Shown in pieces: positions 9,460 through 18,739 of a stretch of DNA of 64,000 nucleotides; position 1 is the stretch's first letter; the number at the start of each line of letters is the position of its first letter. The notes below the pieces were generated by a model. It saw only the letters and a program-made list of their open reading frames with translations, ran no database searches and was not told the DNA's origin. Position numbers and translations under genes: made by a program. Source of the stretch: Martensiomyces pterosporus (Eukaryota > Kickxellomycota > Kickxellomycetes > Kickxellales > Kickxellaceae). Location of the stretch: positions 54,854 through 118,853 of the forward strand of contig MU603937.1 of assembly GCA_025201845.1 (NCBI GenBank), given 5' to 3'.

Positions 9460-10530
9460 TCACACGGGATAGTCAGCAACCCAGTGCTCAGGAAGGAACT
9501 CTGGCTTAGCATGCTCAATAAAATGCGTCCGCCAAGAGAAGACCATGCCAGGAATGCCGTCCTCAGCCAGCTGGCAGCACCCCTTGCACATCGATCCAGC
9601 TGGCTTCTTGTCCGCCAACTGACTAACCACCATCTCGCCATGCTCGCAGAAATCGGGCCCGCGAATGCGTGCCTTCATCGCACACAGCTCGTGCATCACA
9701 CTTGCTTGTTCTGCAACATCCGACCCATTAGCAATGCTCGCACGTATCAGCATCTGTGACTCAGAGCTGAACAGACCCACCCGCCCACAAACAACCGATT
9801 GCACCGTAGCCCTCAACTCCTCGCGCCTCGCAGCGGGTATTTTATCTGCATCTGCCGCCATCACCGCTGCCGCCGCACGGCCAGCCCTCCCAATGTCCAC
9901 ACGATCCACCCACCCGATACCCTCCAATGGTGCCGCAAAGCAGCCAGCAATGTGCTTCTTATACGCCACAGCGTGTCGCTCGTATCTGTCATGGCAGGGC
10001 ATGCAGAGAGGCAAAAGATCATACGACGAATGCGACTTTGTGCTTTCAGGCATGAACTGGCGATACTGGTGCGGCACAATGTGATGCAGCGTCAGGCCCT
10101 CCAAACACCCACACACCACGCATCTGTTCTCCATGTCCTGCAAGTAGAATGGCTCATTGCGGCGACCATCCCCTTTGTTTTGGAACGTTAGCTGGATCGT
10201 TTCCTCGTCTATCCTCTTCGCCAGTCCGCGATCCAGGTACCACTGCAGCCTTTTCTTCCCAGCCCTAAATAGCAGCTGTCCTGACTGGTCAAGCACCCGG
10301 TTGTTCTCGTATATCGCCCTTGTCCGCGGAAGCATTCTCCCCTGGTATCGATTTAGACTGCCTTGGATTTCGTGAAATGTGGCGCTGGCCATCGCTAAAC
10401 ATGCAGCTACGGTTGATCTTTCTGTGGGTGATGGGGAGCGATTATACAAGATCACCTGACAGAACCAGGTGTATGAAGACGATTTCGTGCCATATTCTCG
10501 CTCTAGGGCCGTGTGTATGTGAGGCGACAT
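9460..10530 (-). CDS. HNH-like protein related to the C-terminal half of EXD2
   Basis: A 356-residue protein, or 310 residues from the second ATG at 10392. It resembles the region downstream of the 3'-5' exonuclease domain in animal EXD2. It has a Y-E-N-N/K-K-R-x-Q-W-Y-L-D-R-G-L segment near residues 73-103. A zinc/HNH-like cluster follows: CVVCGCLEGLTLHHIVPHQY with C-x2-C and HH, K-S-H-S-S-Y-D near 164, then LCMPCHDRYE. A second C-x2-C/H pattern lies near residue 320 (FCEHGE, MCKGCC). The exonuclease domain of EXD2 is absent and no upstream exon encoding it is visible; the Rho GEF gene ends 146 bp upstream. Nuclease activity is possible from the HNH-like residues but not shown. Single exon. 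Confidence 0.75.
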   Translation of the reverse strand: MSPHIHTALEREYGTKSSSYTWFCQVILYNRSPSPTERSTVAACLAMASATFHEIQGSLNRYQGRMLPRTRAIYENNRVLDQSGQLLFRAGKKRLQWYLDRGLAKRIDEETIQLTFQNKGDGRRNEPFYLQDMENRCVVCGCLEGLTLHHIVPHQYRQFMPESTKSHSSYDLLPLCMPCHDRYERHAVAYKKHIAGCFAAPLEGIGWVDRVDIGRAGRAAAAVMAADADKIPAARREELRATVQSVVCGRVGLFSSESQMLIRASIANGSDVAEQASVMHELCAMKARIRGPDFCEHGEMVVSQLADKKPAGSMCKGCCQLAEDGIPGMVFSWRTHFIEHAKPEFLPEHWVADYPV

Positions 10531-10676
10531 GTGGATGCGAGCGGGGTATTATTAATAATGGCAAGTATCAAAGACAGCTGGCAAAAAACAAACAAAATCC
10601 TGCGGGTAGATGGGGAAAAGCAAGGTAATAGGATACCGACAAGCACCAAAGAAAAAGAGGCCATTTTAAAAAAATT

Positions 10677-13600
10677 CTACAAGGGGTCCTTTGCCAGGAT
10701 GTGCTGAATCCTCAGCACCTCCTGCGACTGCGTGGGCGACGGCGAAGTAACACACAGGTTGACGTCCTTTCTGTTTGGCGACAGCGAAGTGCAGTTGCCT
10801 GTAATGATGACTTGCACGATGGCCGCCGTCTCGACATGGTACACCTCGATGAACGAGCTGTCAAACGCCAGGATATACGGATACTGGAGCTTGAACGACG
10901 ACGGGTTGCCAACCCAGTGGATCATCCAGTTGGATCTCGCTCTTTGGCCATTGCGGTTGACATAGAATGCAAACTCGTCGTAGCATAGGAGGAACTCGCC
11001 GTCGTGTACGCGGAACAGCGAGATGGGGTGCGAGGTATCACGCTTGTTAATAAACGCCAGCGAGGCATCTGCAGGGTCCAGCAGAGACTGCGTGTTCATC
11101 GTGGCCAAGTCAACGATTTCAAACCCGCGGTTGCATCCGACGCATAAGCGGGAGCGCAAGAAGTGCAGGGATGTGGATTCCGCTGCAATGTAGCACTCCT
11201 TGATGCACTTCCAGCTATCTGCAGTCGACTCGGTGCCAAGCGAAAGGAACCGTCCAAGCGACCTGTTCTTCTGGCCGCTGACAACGGGCTTGTACACGTG
11301 GATGATCGTCTGGTTGCTCAGCGTTGTGGACTTGACCGAGCACAGAATGTCGTAGTCGAGGTAGTGGCCAAACCGGAAGAACGACACATGCGTGTGCAGA
11401 GGCTTGATGCGCGGGCCTGGCCGGCTGTTCGAGGTTGCAGTCATCAGCAAATCCAGCGGATAAACGTACAGGTTGCGGTCCTTATCTGCAATCATCGCCA
11501 TCACATTGAGCTTCTCGTGGATCTCGATCTGGTACACACGGTCATGGCGCAGATGCGTAAGCAGCTGGTATGACCGCGGTTTGCCCGACACGCCCGTGTA
11601 CAGCCCGCGATCAGTGCCAATAACGACGCACCGGCCATGGTCAAACACATCGGCCGTGTTGATGCGGATGCCGGGAGGGAACTGGCAGGCAACCGGCACA
11701 AGCTCGAACTTGCGGTGTCTCTCCATCATCTCCAGCTGCTGCTGCTCAATGCACTGGTACCACTGCTGGCGGTCAGCGAGCTTGTTAGAGTACAGAGTGA
11801 CTGTGAATCCGCGGCGGCCTAGGTGCGTTATCTGCAGCGAATAGTTGTACTTGTCCTTCTGCGAGTCGTTTTGGTCGATTGCGATTATGGTGGGGCCTTG
11901 GCCAGCTGTATGCGATCCGCTGCCGCTGCCCGACTGCGCCGACGTTGGGCTTGTGATGTTGTTGTACGACTGCGCCTTGCCCATGGGCACCATGCCTCCA
12001 CCGCCAGCAGCACTTGGCGAGGCCACGTAGGTTGAGCCAGAGATTGATGCCTGGCCAGTAGAGTCGCGGCGGGCGGCCATCCGCGGTCTAGTAGAGCTGG
12101 GGTCGTCAGGGTTGCAGATCGTCAGCAGCTGCAGCGGGATCGGGTGCTTGTATATGATGTACTTCTCTTCGCCTGTGCGCGGGTCAACCTTGATCTTGCA
12201 CATCAGAAGCATGTGGTCGAGAAGCAGCACCTGGATGACCGAGCTGTCGTTGCCGCCGCGCTTGCGCAGCTGGCTATCGCGTACAAGCTTGCGCTGATCG
12301 TCGGTCAAGCGGAGGTCATTGCGGTCGCTCGACGAGCACACCAGCTTCTCGTCAACCTTGTACAGACGCAAGCGGTTCTGAGCCTTTCCAGTCTCGGCGT
12401 TGATGCGGTTAAGCATCGCCTCGATGCGGCTCACCACATAGGGGATGGTCTCGCGATCGGGGTGTCCCTCTGGCGTATACTTCAGCACCGCATTGAGCAC
12501 AAGCGGGTACCGAGCGAGGCGGGTCGGAGGACGTGTCAAAAAGTGCTGCACACCAAGCTTTCTGCCCTCAGGTCTTCTGTCGGTCTTCTCCAAAAACTCG
12601 TGGAGCCGCGGATTGCTCTGCCTTTCGGCCTCCAAAAAGTGCATGCTGTACGGCTGGTTGGCGCAGTACTCCAGATACGACTCCAGGTGCTGCACAAATG
12701 GCAGGAACACGTCGCCCACCTGGTAGCAGATAAAGCTCTCCTTTTGGCGCTTCTCCAGTGCACGCTGCAGCGCTGCGTTCTCGGCCAAGATCGCCAGTGC
12801 ATTCTTAAACACCTTGGTGATAAAGTTCTTGCGCCTGGACTCATCGACGATATCCTCGTTGTGCAGAGGCCGCATGTAGAGGTCGCGCAGGATGCAAAGA
12901 TCGCGCACGTAGTCCTTTTCGCCATAAAACACCTCGTACAGGCGCTCCTGGCGATCGAGCTCCTTTCTGCTCACAGATTTGACGACCTCCTTCGGCACCG
13001 ACATGGACCACAGCTTCTCCTGCTTCATTTCGGCAGCGACATTGTTCTTTGCCGTCTTGCGCAAGTGGTCCTGCTGCGACCGCTGTCTAGGGCACGTCAC
13101 ACTGTAGCATGGCTGGGTGTTTGAGCATGTGGGAGAGTAGCAGTCTGTCAGCATAACAAACACGCCATTGACCTTGGTCTCAGCCAGCCTGCTGTGCTGG
13201 AGGTCTTCTGACACAGGCGCGCCGCTGCTAGCATCCTCATCATCAGCATCATCGTCTGGGGTGTCGCCCATTGCCCCGTTGAGGAGCCGCGTGTTGGCCA
13301 CATCGCCCTCAAATGCAAACAGCTCGTTAGGGTCGTCGCGCAGCCGCCGCTCGTACTCGACGTCGTGGAACAGCTTCTGTTGCGCCAGCGCGCGACCAAC
13401 TACGATAGCCAGGTTTCTGTCGTTGGTCTGGATGATCGCGCAGATCGTATCGACTGCATCGCGGCCTGTAAAGCACTGCGGGTACTCCAGCCCGTTTCTC
13501 AAGTGAGTCTGCAGCACCTGGCCCATGATTGAGCAGAAGGTCGCCGCCACCGCAGAGAGCATGGCAGGGTACACCGGCGCCACGTTCTCCAGCAGCCCCA

Positions 13601-15326
13601 CAAGTTCGGTGTTGACCGGCGGAGGCGGGCTGCGGATGGTGCCATGGGCTGACACGGGCTGCTCGGGGATCCCAGTCGTTTTGGGTGTGATCTTTCCATT
13701 GCCAGTATACGCGCTTTCGTCGCGGGGGTCTGCAGAAGCAAGTATGTCCGACGATTTGCTGCTGCGGCGATTCGCCGGTGCATGCCTCTCAATGGATGCA
13801 GATGGCTGCAGTGTGCTATATGATAGAGGCTGCACGGCGCCAATCGCGACCGGAGCCAAGTTCGTCCTGATGCTCAAGCTTGCAGACGACTGGGGGTCAC
13901 GGCTGGGTGGAGGGTGGCCTGGGTGGTGCAGGCCGTGCTGTTGTTGTTGCTGCTGGTGCAGATGGTGCTGGTGCAGCTGCTGGCTGTAGTTGCCGCCGTA
14001 TTGCGCGTGAGCACTAGCAGCAGTGCCAAGTGGCTGACTGCCCAAATGGATCGCAGGGATCTTGGGCACAGGGTTCTGATCGAGGTTGGTTGCCACTGTG
14101 TTGATGGCGTCTTTCATAGCGCGCATGTTGAGGTCAGGCGCACTCCTCGAACCGGGGTGCATGTTTCTCAGATCCGGAGATGCCGCACCGCCAGCCGCAT
14201 ACCTGTCGACAGCTACGCCAGGAATAGCCGCATACCGGCCACTGCCATTAGATGCGCTGCTTGACGAATGCATTGAGGCTGCAGATGCCTGCTTGCGCAG
14301 CTGGCCGTGCTCGGGCGACACCGGCAGCTGCCGGCGCTGGGTGGCGTAAGCAGGACCGGCATATCCGCCACGGTATCCACTAGACGACGACGATGCCGAG
14401 CTCGCCGACCGGCCAAGTCGCATGTCAACCGTGCCTTGGTTTCCGGGGCCCTGGCGGTAGCGGCCATGCACCACCCCGCCGTTGGCGTTGAAGTCCATCG
14501 AGCTGTTCCCGTTGAAAGGCTGCTCTGGGACCGAAGCCATCAGATGCGCGTGTGGATGGCCAGAGCCGCTGCTGCCGGCACTAGACATGCTATCGTTTGT
14601 AGGCCGCCGCCGGCCAACCACGTTGGTAAAATCCCGCTCGCGCTGCCGGTTGATGTCTTGCTGCGGGGCGCCTGCGCTCATGCCAGCGGGGCCAGGAAGA
14701 AGCCTGCTTCCCTGCGGCATGCCGCCGCCAACAACCATTGCAGAAGGGTAAGGGCCGGGGAGACCAGGCATCGGCCTCTGCTGTGGAGGGCTGCCCATCG
14801 GTGGACGAGGGGGCTCCATCTGAGGACGCTGCTGCCGAGGGTGTGGATATGTCTGCGAGTGCTGGACGCTCGGCTGATGACCCAAGCTGCCTTGGTAGCC
14901 TTGAAGTGGCGGTGGAGGTGGGCCCTGTGTGCCTTCTACATTAGAGTAGACGGACGAGCGATAGGTGTCCAAGCTGGCGCTGTACGGACCTCTTGGTCTC
15001 ATTTGCTGCTGCTGCTGCTGTGGATAGTGCGACGGTGGGCGATAGCTCTCACGCTGCGGGTGCTGGCTGGAAATAGTGTTTGCTCTCTCGGGGTGGTTCT
15101 GCATGGGCTGCACTGTCTGGCTAAACGACTGGTGGGGCTGTGCATACACGGCCTGTTGGTGTTGGTGTTGTTGCTGCTGCTGCTGCTGGCCGCGGGTAGA
15201 CCGCGATAACCGCTGTAGCCTCTTTGGCGGTGCTGGCGGCGGAGGTCGATCAAACCCCAAATTATCCAGGCCGCTGTACGTTGAGTTGTCGGGCTCGCGG
15301 AGCGGATTACGTCTGTCCATACTCAA
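10677..15326 (-). CDS. Rho guanine nucleotide exchange factor, DEP-DH-PH-CNH (ROM2-like)
   Basis: A 1549-residue fungal Rho1 activator of the ROM1/2-RGF type, acting at the plasma membrane upstream of the cell-integrity pathway and glucan synthase. The first ~560 residues are low-complexity, rich in Pro, Gln and Ser, with several Gln runs. A DEP domain follows at about 575-675, containing FTGRDAVDTICAIIQTNDRN and FHDVEYERRLRDDPNE. Next comes a Cys motif (CYSPTC, CYSVTCPR) near 725-745 that I associate with this fungal subfamily. The DH domain at about 785-985 carries RPPTRLARYPLVLNAV in its conserved C-terminal helix. PH is at about 1010-1190 and the CNH beta-propeller at about 1215-1530. Single exon, intact. 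A paralogue lies at 33002-38611 on the other strand. Confidence 0.95.
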   Translation of the reverse strand: MSMDRRNPLREPDNSTYSGLDNLGFDRPPPPAPPKRLQRLSRSTRGQQQQQQQHQHQQAVYAQPHQSFSQTVQPMQNHPERANTISSQHPQRESYRPPSHYPQQQQQQMRPRGPYSASLDTYRSSVYSNVEGTQGPPPPPLQGYQGSLGHQPSVQHSQTYPHPRQQRPQMEPPRPPMGSPPQQRPMPGLPGPYPSAMVVGGGMPQGSRLLPGPAGMSAGAPQQDINRQRERDFTNVVGRRRPTNDSMSSAGSSGSGHPHAHLMASVPEQPFNGNSSMDFNANGGVVHGRYRQGPGNQGTVDMRLGRSASSASSSSSGYRGGYAGPAYATQRRQLPVSPEHGQLRKQASAASMHSSSSASNGSGRYAAIPGVAVDRYAAGGAASPDLRNMHPGSRSAPDLNMRAMKDAINTVATNLDQNPVPKIPAIHLGSQPLGTAASAHAQYGGNYSQQLHQHHLHQQQQQQHGLHHPGHPPPSRDPQSSASLSIRTNLAPVAIGAVQPLSYSTLQPSASIERHAPANRRSSKSSDILASADPRDESAYTGNGKITPKTTGIPEQPVSAHGTIRSPPPPVNTELVGLLENVAPVYPAMLSAVAATFCSIMGQVLQTHLRNGLEYPQCFTGRDAVDTICAIIQTNDRNLAIVVGRALAQQKLFHDVEYERRLRDDPNELFAFEGDVANTRLLNGAMGDTPDDDADDEDASSGAPVSEDLQHSRLAETKVNGVFVMLTDCYSPTCSNTQPCYSVTCPRQRSQQDHLRKTAKNNVAAEMKQEKLWSMSVPKEVVKSVSRKELDRQERLYEVFYGEKDYVRDLCILRDLYMRPLHNEDIVDESRRKNFITKVFKNALAILAENAALQRALEKRQKESFICYQVGDVFLPFVQHLESYLEYCANQPYSMHFLEAERQSNPRLHEFLEKTDRRPEGRKLGVQHFLTRPPTRLARYPLVLNAVLKYTPEGHPDRETIPYVVSRIEAMLNRINAETGKAQNRLRLYKVDEKLVCSSSDRNDLRLTDDQRKLVRDSQLRKRGGNDSSVIQVLLLDHMLLMCKIKVDPRTGEEKYIIYKHPIPLQLLTICNPDDPSSTRPRMAARRDSTGQASISGSTYVASPSAAGGGGMVPMGKAQSYNNITSPTSAQSGSGSGSHTAGQGPTIIAIDQNDSQKDKYNYSLQITHLGRRGFTVTLYSNKLADRQQWYQCIEQQQLEMMERHRKFELVPVACQFPPGIRINTADVFDHGRCVVIGTDRGLYTGVSGKPRSYQLLTHLRHDRVYQIEIHEKLNVMAMIADKDRNLYVYPLDLLMTATSNSRPGPRIKPLHTHVSFFRFGHYLDYDILCSVKSTTLSNQTIIHVYKPVVSGQKNRSLGRFLSLGTESTADSWKCIKECYIAAESTSLHFLRSRLCVGCNRGFEIVDLATMNTQSLLDPADASLAFINKRDTSHPISLFRVHDGEFLLCYDEFAFYVNRNGQRARSNWMIHWVGNPSSFKLQYPYILAFDSSFIEVYHVETAAIVQVIITGNCTSLSPNRKDVNLCVTSPSPTQSQEVLRIQHILAKDPL

Positions 15327-16359
15327 TTTCAGCCAATCTACAGCATAAATGGAATGTGGAGAGGCAGAAAATCAATTGCGCGAAGCGGTGCAGAGCTAAC
15401 GCAAGCGAGGAAAGCATGGGCAACGACGAACGCAGCACAGACAGAATAAATGCCACTCTCTGGTTGGCAAGCCGCGCGACCTGCCTGTGCTGGGCACGCT
15501 GTGCTGGGCGCAAGGCGATGTGGACAGGTGTTTGGGATACCTCGGGCACCTTGGCGGCAAAGCACGCCAGAGCCTATCCAGCAGCCTTGCTGTGCGTGCT
15601 TACACTATTCGCTCCCGGCGAGTGTCAGCTGCCAGGTTGCAGAGGGAAATTGAGTTTTTTTTTGTCTGGAAAGGACCCAGCAGGCTAAAACAAGATAGCG
15701 GGTTGGGCACAGAGAAGACCTGTTCTATACCTTTTGTTGCTATTGCACGAGCGTGCGAGTACCTGGTTGCCTGCTGGTACAATAGGGCCTCCGAACCAGG
15801 TAAACAGTAAAGGCTGCTGCTAGTAGTAGAGGAAACGCAGGTGGGGTGGGCTGCTCTTCTGCACTATACAAGGTGTGCGAATGTAACGGAATGAGGCTGG
15901 AAAGTGGCCTCGTTCGCTTGCTGCGCAGAAAGGACTCAAGGGTCAGCAAGTTCAGCTGGTTTGAAAAGCCTGAGCAGAAAGAGTGCGGGGGTGGTGTTGG
16001 AAAGCTAGAAGCAAGGCGATTTCAGGACTTGTGGAAGAGAGCAGCAGAGGAGGCGAGGGAAAGGAAATCAGCATGCTCTTGTGCATGCTGCCTGCCTGGG
16101 TGCGTGGGGAGAGGCGAGTGTGAGGAACGCTGAAAATCTCTGCACCAAAGCGCCGTGCGCTGCCTGCCTCCCCTATTCCCTGAACCGGCGGCTGTCTGCC
16201 GATGGCCAAGCCATAAGCCCCTGCACGCCCGCTCACCCAGCCTTGAGACCAAGCGGACGTGGCCCTCTGCCTCCACCAGGTGCACGCCCTGCTTGTCTGC
16301 CTTCAAACATCGTCTCATTTTGGTGCATACAGTCTCACGCGTTATTTATACACAGAAGC
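15327..16359. other. divergent promoter region, Rho GEF / PSF2
   Basis: 1.03 kb between divergent starts. Contains a T run near 15652-15661 and short random frames. No RNA gene or clear TATA element seen. Confidence 0.55.
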
Positions 16360-17281
16360 ATGGCCATTACGCATCGTCAGCAGGAGGGGTTTACCATGCC
16401 CGAGCTCGAGTATTTGGCGCAGTGCGAGAGCATCTCAATCGTGCCGCTTCACCGGATGGATCGCCTGGAACTTGTGAGAGTAAGCTGCTGGTTCTAGTGC
16501 TGGTGCTGGTGCTGGTGCTGGTGCTGGTGCTGGTGCTGGTGCTGGTGCTGGTGCGCTGCAACACCAGCTATGTAAATATAGGGCCTGTGCTCGCAGCTTG
16601 CTTCTCCTCTGCTTGCAACCAGGCTTATCTTGAGCAGTGTCCGCCTGATGTGCGCCTCCCTCCTCCATTACATTCCAGCCCCCATGTGCCAAATGAAACA
16701 AAAGCAGAATAAAGTCCGAGTCGATGCTGCTAAACTGAACTATGGTGTTGTTCGCGTTTGGATAGGGCGCAATTGGTCCGTTCCGGCCTCCTCAAAAGAC
16801 TGAGGTTCCCTTGTGGCTGGCGGTGATGCTGAAGCGGACGAACCGGTGCCGCATTGTAGCGCCAAAGTGGCTGAGCTACGAGAGCCTCCGGGACCAGTGC
16901 AAGGAAGAGGAGCGGCCAGACTCGCTGTTCACAAAACTCCCGCCACACTACTTGGAAATCGCACACATCCTTTTGACATTTGCCGAAGACGACCTGGTAG
17001 AGCCGCAAAACATACGGCGGCTGCTGCAGGACCTGCGGGAGGTCCGCCAGAGCAAGACACGAGAGGGTCTGAAGATGCTGAATCCTTTGCAGCTGCAGAT
17101 GGACAACCTGTCGCTGGCAGAGATCAATGAGATCCGCCCCTTGTTTAAGCACTCGTTCGACATGCTGAGGCATGTGGATGCCCTGGCTTCAGCTACCGAA
17201 GAGTCGCAGCAGCAGGGCCAGTTTGCAGACCGGCTGTACTCGGAAATGGACGATACCCTTGGCTCAAGCTACTTGCACTAA
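16360..17281 (+). CDS. PSF2: GINS complex subunit Psf2, two exons
   Basis: Psf2 of the GINS complex, part of the CMG replicative helicase. Exon 1 is 16360-16479 (40 codons, MAITHRQQEGFTMPELEYLA to the ELVR end). Exon 2 is 16766-17281, starting GAIGPFRPPQKTEVPLWLA. The join is phase 0, uses GTAAGC and a GGATAG acceptor, and gives 211 residues. Family landmarks are E-x-E-F/Y-L-A in the first helix, the strand SISIVPL, the G-P-F-x-P-x-x-x-x-x-V-P-L-W-L-A segment spanning the splice, and the C-terminal LAEINEIRPLF helix. The second exon alone would lack the family N terminus. The 286-nt intron carries a hexanucleotide array (separate entry) and a frame-0 TAG soon after the donor, so retention would truncate the protein. 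Confidence 0.92.
16497..16554 (+). repeat. (GTGCTG)n hexanucleotide array in PSF2 intron
   Basis: About 9.7 perfect copies of GTGCTG inside the PSF2 intron, starting 17 nt after the donor. Seen directly. Confidence 0.97.
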
Positions 17282-17486
17282 GCCCTAATTTATCTCCTTG
17301 CTGCCTCCTGTCGGCGAGGATAGCACATCGGCTGTGCCATAAAGTTCCATCAGGTGCTCGCTGAATTGCGCTGATAAGATAAGCCCGTGCTTCATGGAGC
17401 CGTGCCCTTATCTGCTCCGTCTCAAGCTCCTTTTTTTACAACCTTTTCAAGAGACAAGCAAACAAACAAGCAACGCCAGAAACACA

Positions 17487-18062
17487 ATGATGCACCGCAT
17501 GCTGGGCAGCACCGCTACGAAGCGCACCTTTGGCGTGCTGAGCGCCAGGCTATCCCCGTATCCGTATCAGCTCACCCGCATCCCCAAACCAGCAGCAGTG
17601 CCAGTGGTGGCAGATACAGCCTCACCGCTGACTGCGCTTGCGTTTGGCAAGCAGGAGCAAGCAGACGTCGGCAGCGACAAGAGCCGAGTCATCGGGTGGC
17701 TCAGGAGCGAGGCGGGGGAGGAGAGTGCTATCACCCCGCAGGCGTTTATAGAGAACATGGAGTTTTCACAGCGTGTTGAGCATGTGGTCGCCAAGCATGC
17801 GCATGAGGACCCAGAGCTCCAGGCGCTGGCTGCCTTCCAAAAGTCGGGCTGGATGAACATTGTCGACGGAAGAAACCCAGCGCCGCTGGGGCGCACCGGA
17901 AACGCCGAGGACATCTTTGGCTGCGTGCTGGTGGAGAACAAGGCGATCAAGGAAGGCTCGTTCCAGGCGAACTGGGCCCACCGGCCAGTCACGCGCGATG
18001 GGCTCTTTCAGTTGCCCAAATATCTGCATGCCAAGCTTCTTGACAGTCTCTACGGAAGGTAG
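17487..18062 (+). CDS. hypothetical protein, probable mitochondrial presequence
   Basis: A 191-residue protein that I do not recognise as a named family. The start MMHRMLGSTATKRTFGVL is basic, hydroxylated and acid-free, as expected for a mitochondrial targeting peptide. The frame is open to 17394, but the codons before the tandem ATGs at 17487/17490 are low-quality. The C-terminal ~75 residues look like a folded domain (GWMNIVDGRNPAPLGRTGN, then EDIFGCVLVENKAI, then a terminal LPKYLHAKLLDSLYG). I have a weak impression that similar sequences occur in other fungal hypothetical proteins, but could not check. Single exon, 205 bp downstream of PSF2 on the same strand. Codon use matches its neighbours. 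Confidence 0.7.
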   Translation: MMHRMLGSTATKRTFGVLSARLSPYPYQLTRIPKPAAVPVVADTASPLTALAFGKQEQADVGSDKSRVIGWLRSEAGEESAITPQAFIENMEFSQRVEHVVAKHAHEDPELQALAAFQKSGWMNIVDGRNPAPLGRTGNAEDIFGCVLVENKAIKEGSFQANWAHRPVTRDGLFQLPKYLHAKLLDSLYGR

Positions 18063-18739
18063 TCTTGCAGAGCTCGGCAGCACGGAGCGCGAACCAGCTA
18101 TTCGCTCCGCGCTACCCGTGCTACCCAGCAGGTAGCAGAGGTGATGGTGTCTGGATCGCCTGGGCTAGTGCTACCCAATTTTTATTTGTCGATCGTCTCT
18201 CGTGTGGCTAGAAATCCGGGCACAGAGAAATGGTTCGCCTGCCCTCTCTGTGCCAGCAGGAGTTGGGTGGGTTGGGCCACAAAATTGGGAGGGAATCGTG
18301 AGCGGGAGGGCAGGGGCACAGAAATAGCAGGTTCTAGTGCGAGTGACAAAAGGCTGTTAAAAATAGAAGCGAAAAACAGGAGCTGGCGGAGCCTGTGCCA
18401 GCCTTGCCTATTCTCAAGACTCGCTTCCATCTATCCGCCCTTCTCTTCGCACAGCGCTGGTCTTATTCTTTAGTAACGCCTTTCTGTAGCGCTTTTATTA
18501 TTGCTCTTTGCTCCACTCCTCCCCCGCTTGAAATATACTATTACGACAGCCACCTCTTTTACATTCTCACAGGTGCGCCCTTCCTTTCTTTGTTCCTCCT
18601 CTTCCACAGCCCTTACTATATCTCCACGCACCTTCTGGCCCCGCTGTTTCGAGTTGTCCACGCACGCACGCACGCGCTACGCTCTCGGCTGAAATTCCTC
18701 ACGCTTTAAACAAACAGGACGCTTGGTTACAGAGAGAAA
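18063..18739. other. intergenic, promoter of NIPA-like gene
   Basis: 677 bp. Long pyrimidine-rich tract (about 18420-18650) and a (GCAC) run near 18660, typical of a fungal core promoter and 5' leader. No gene recognised. Confidence 0.55.
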
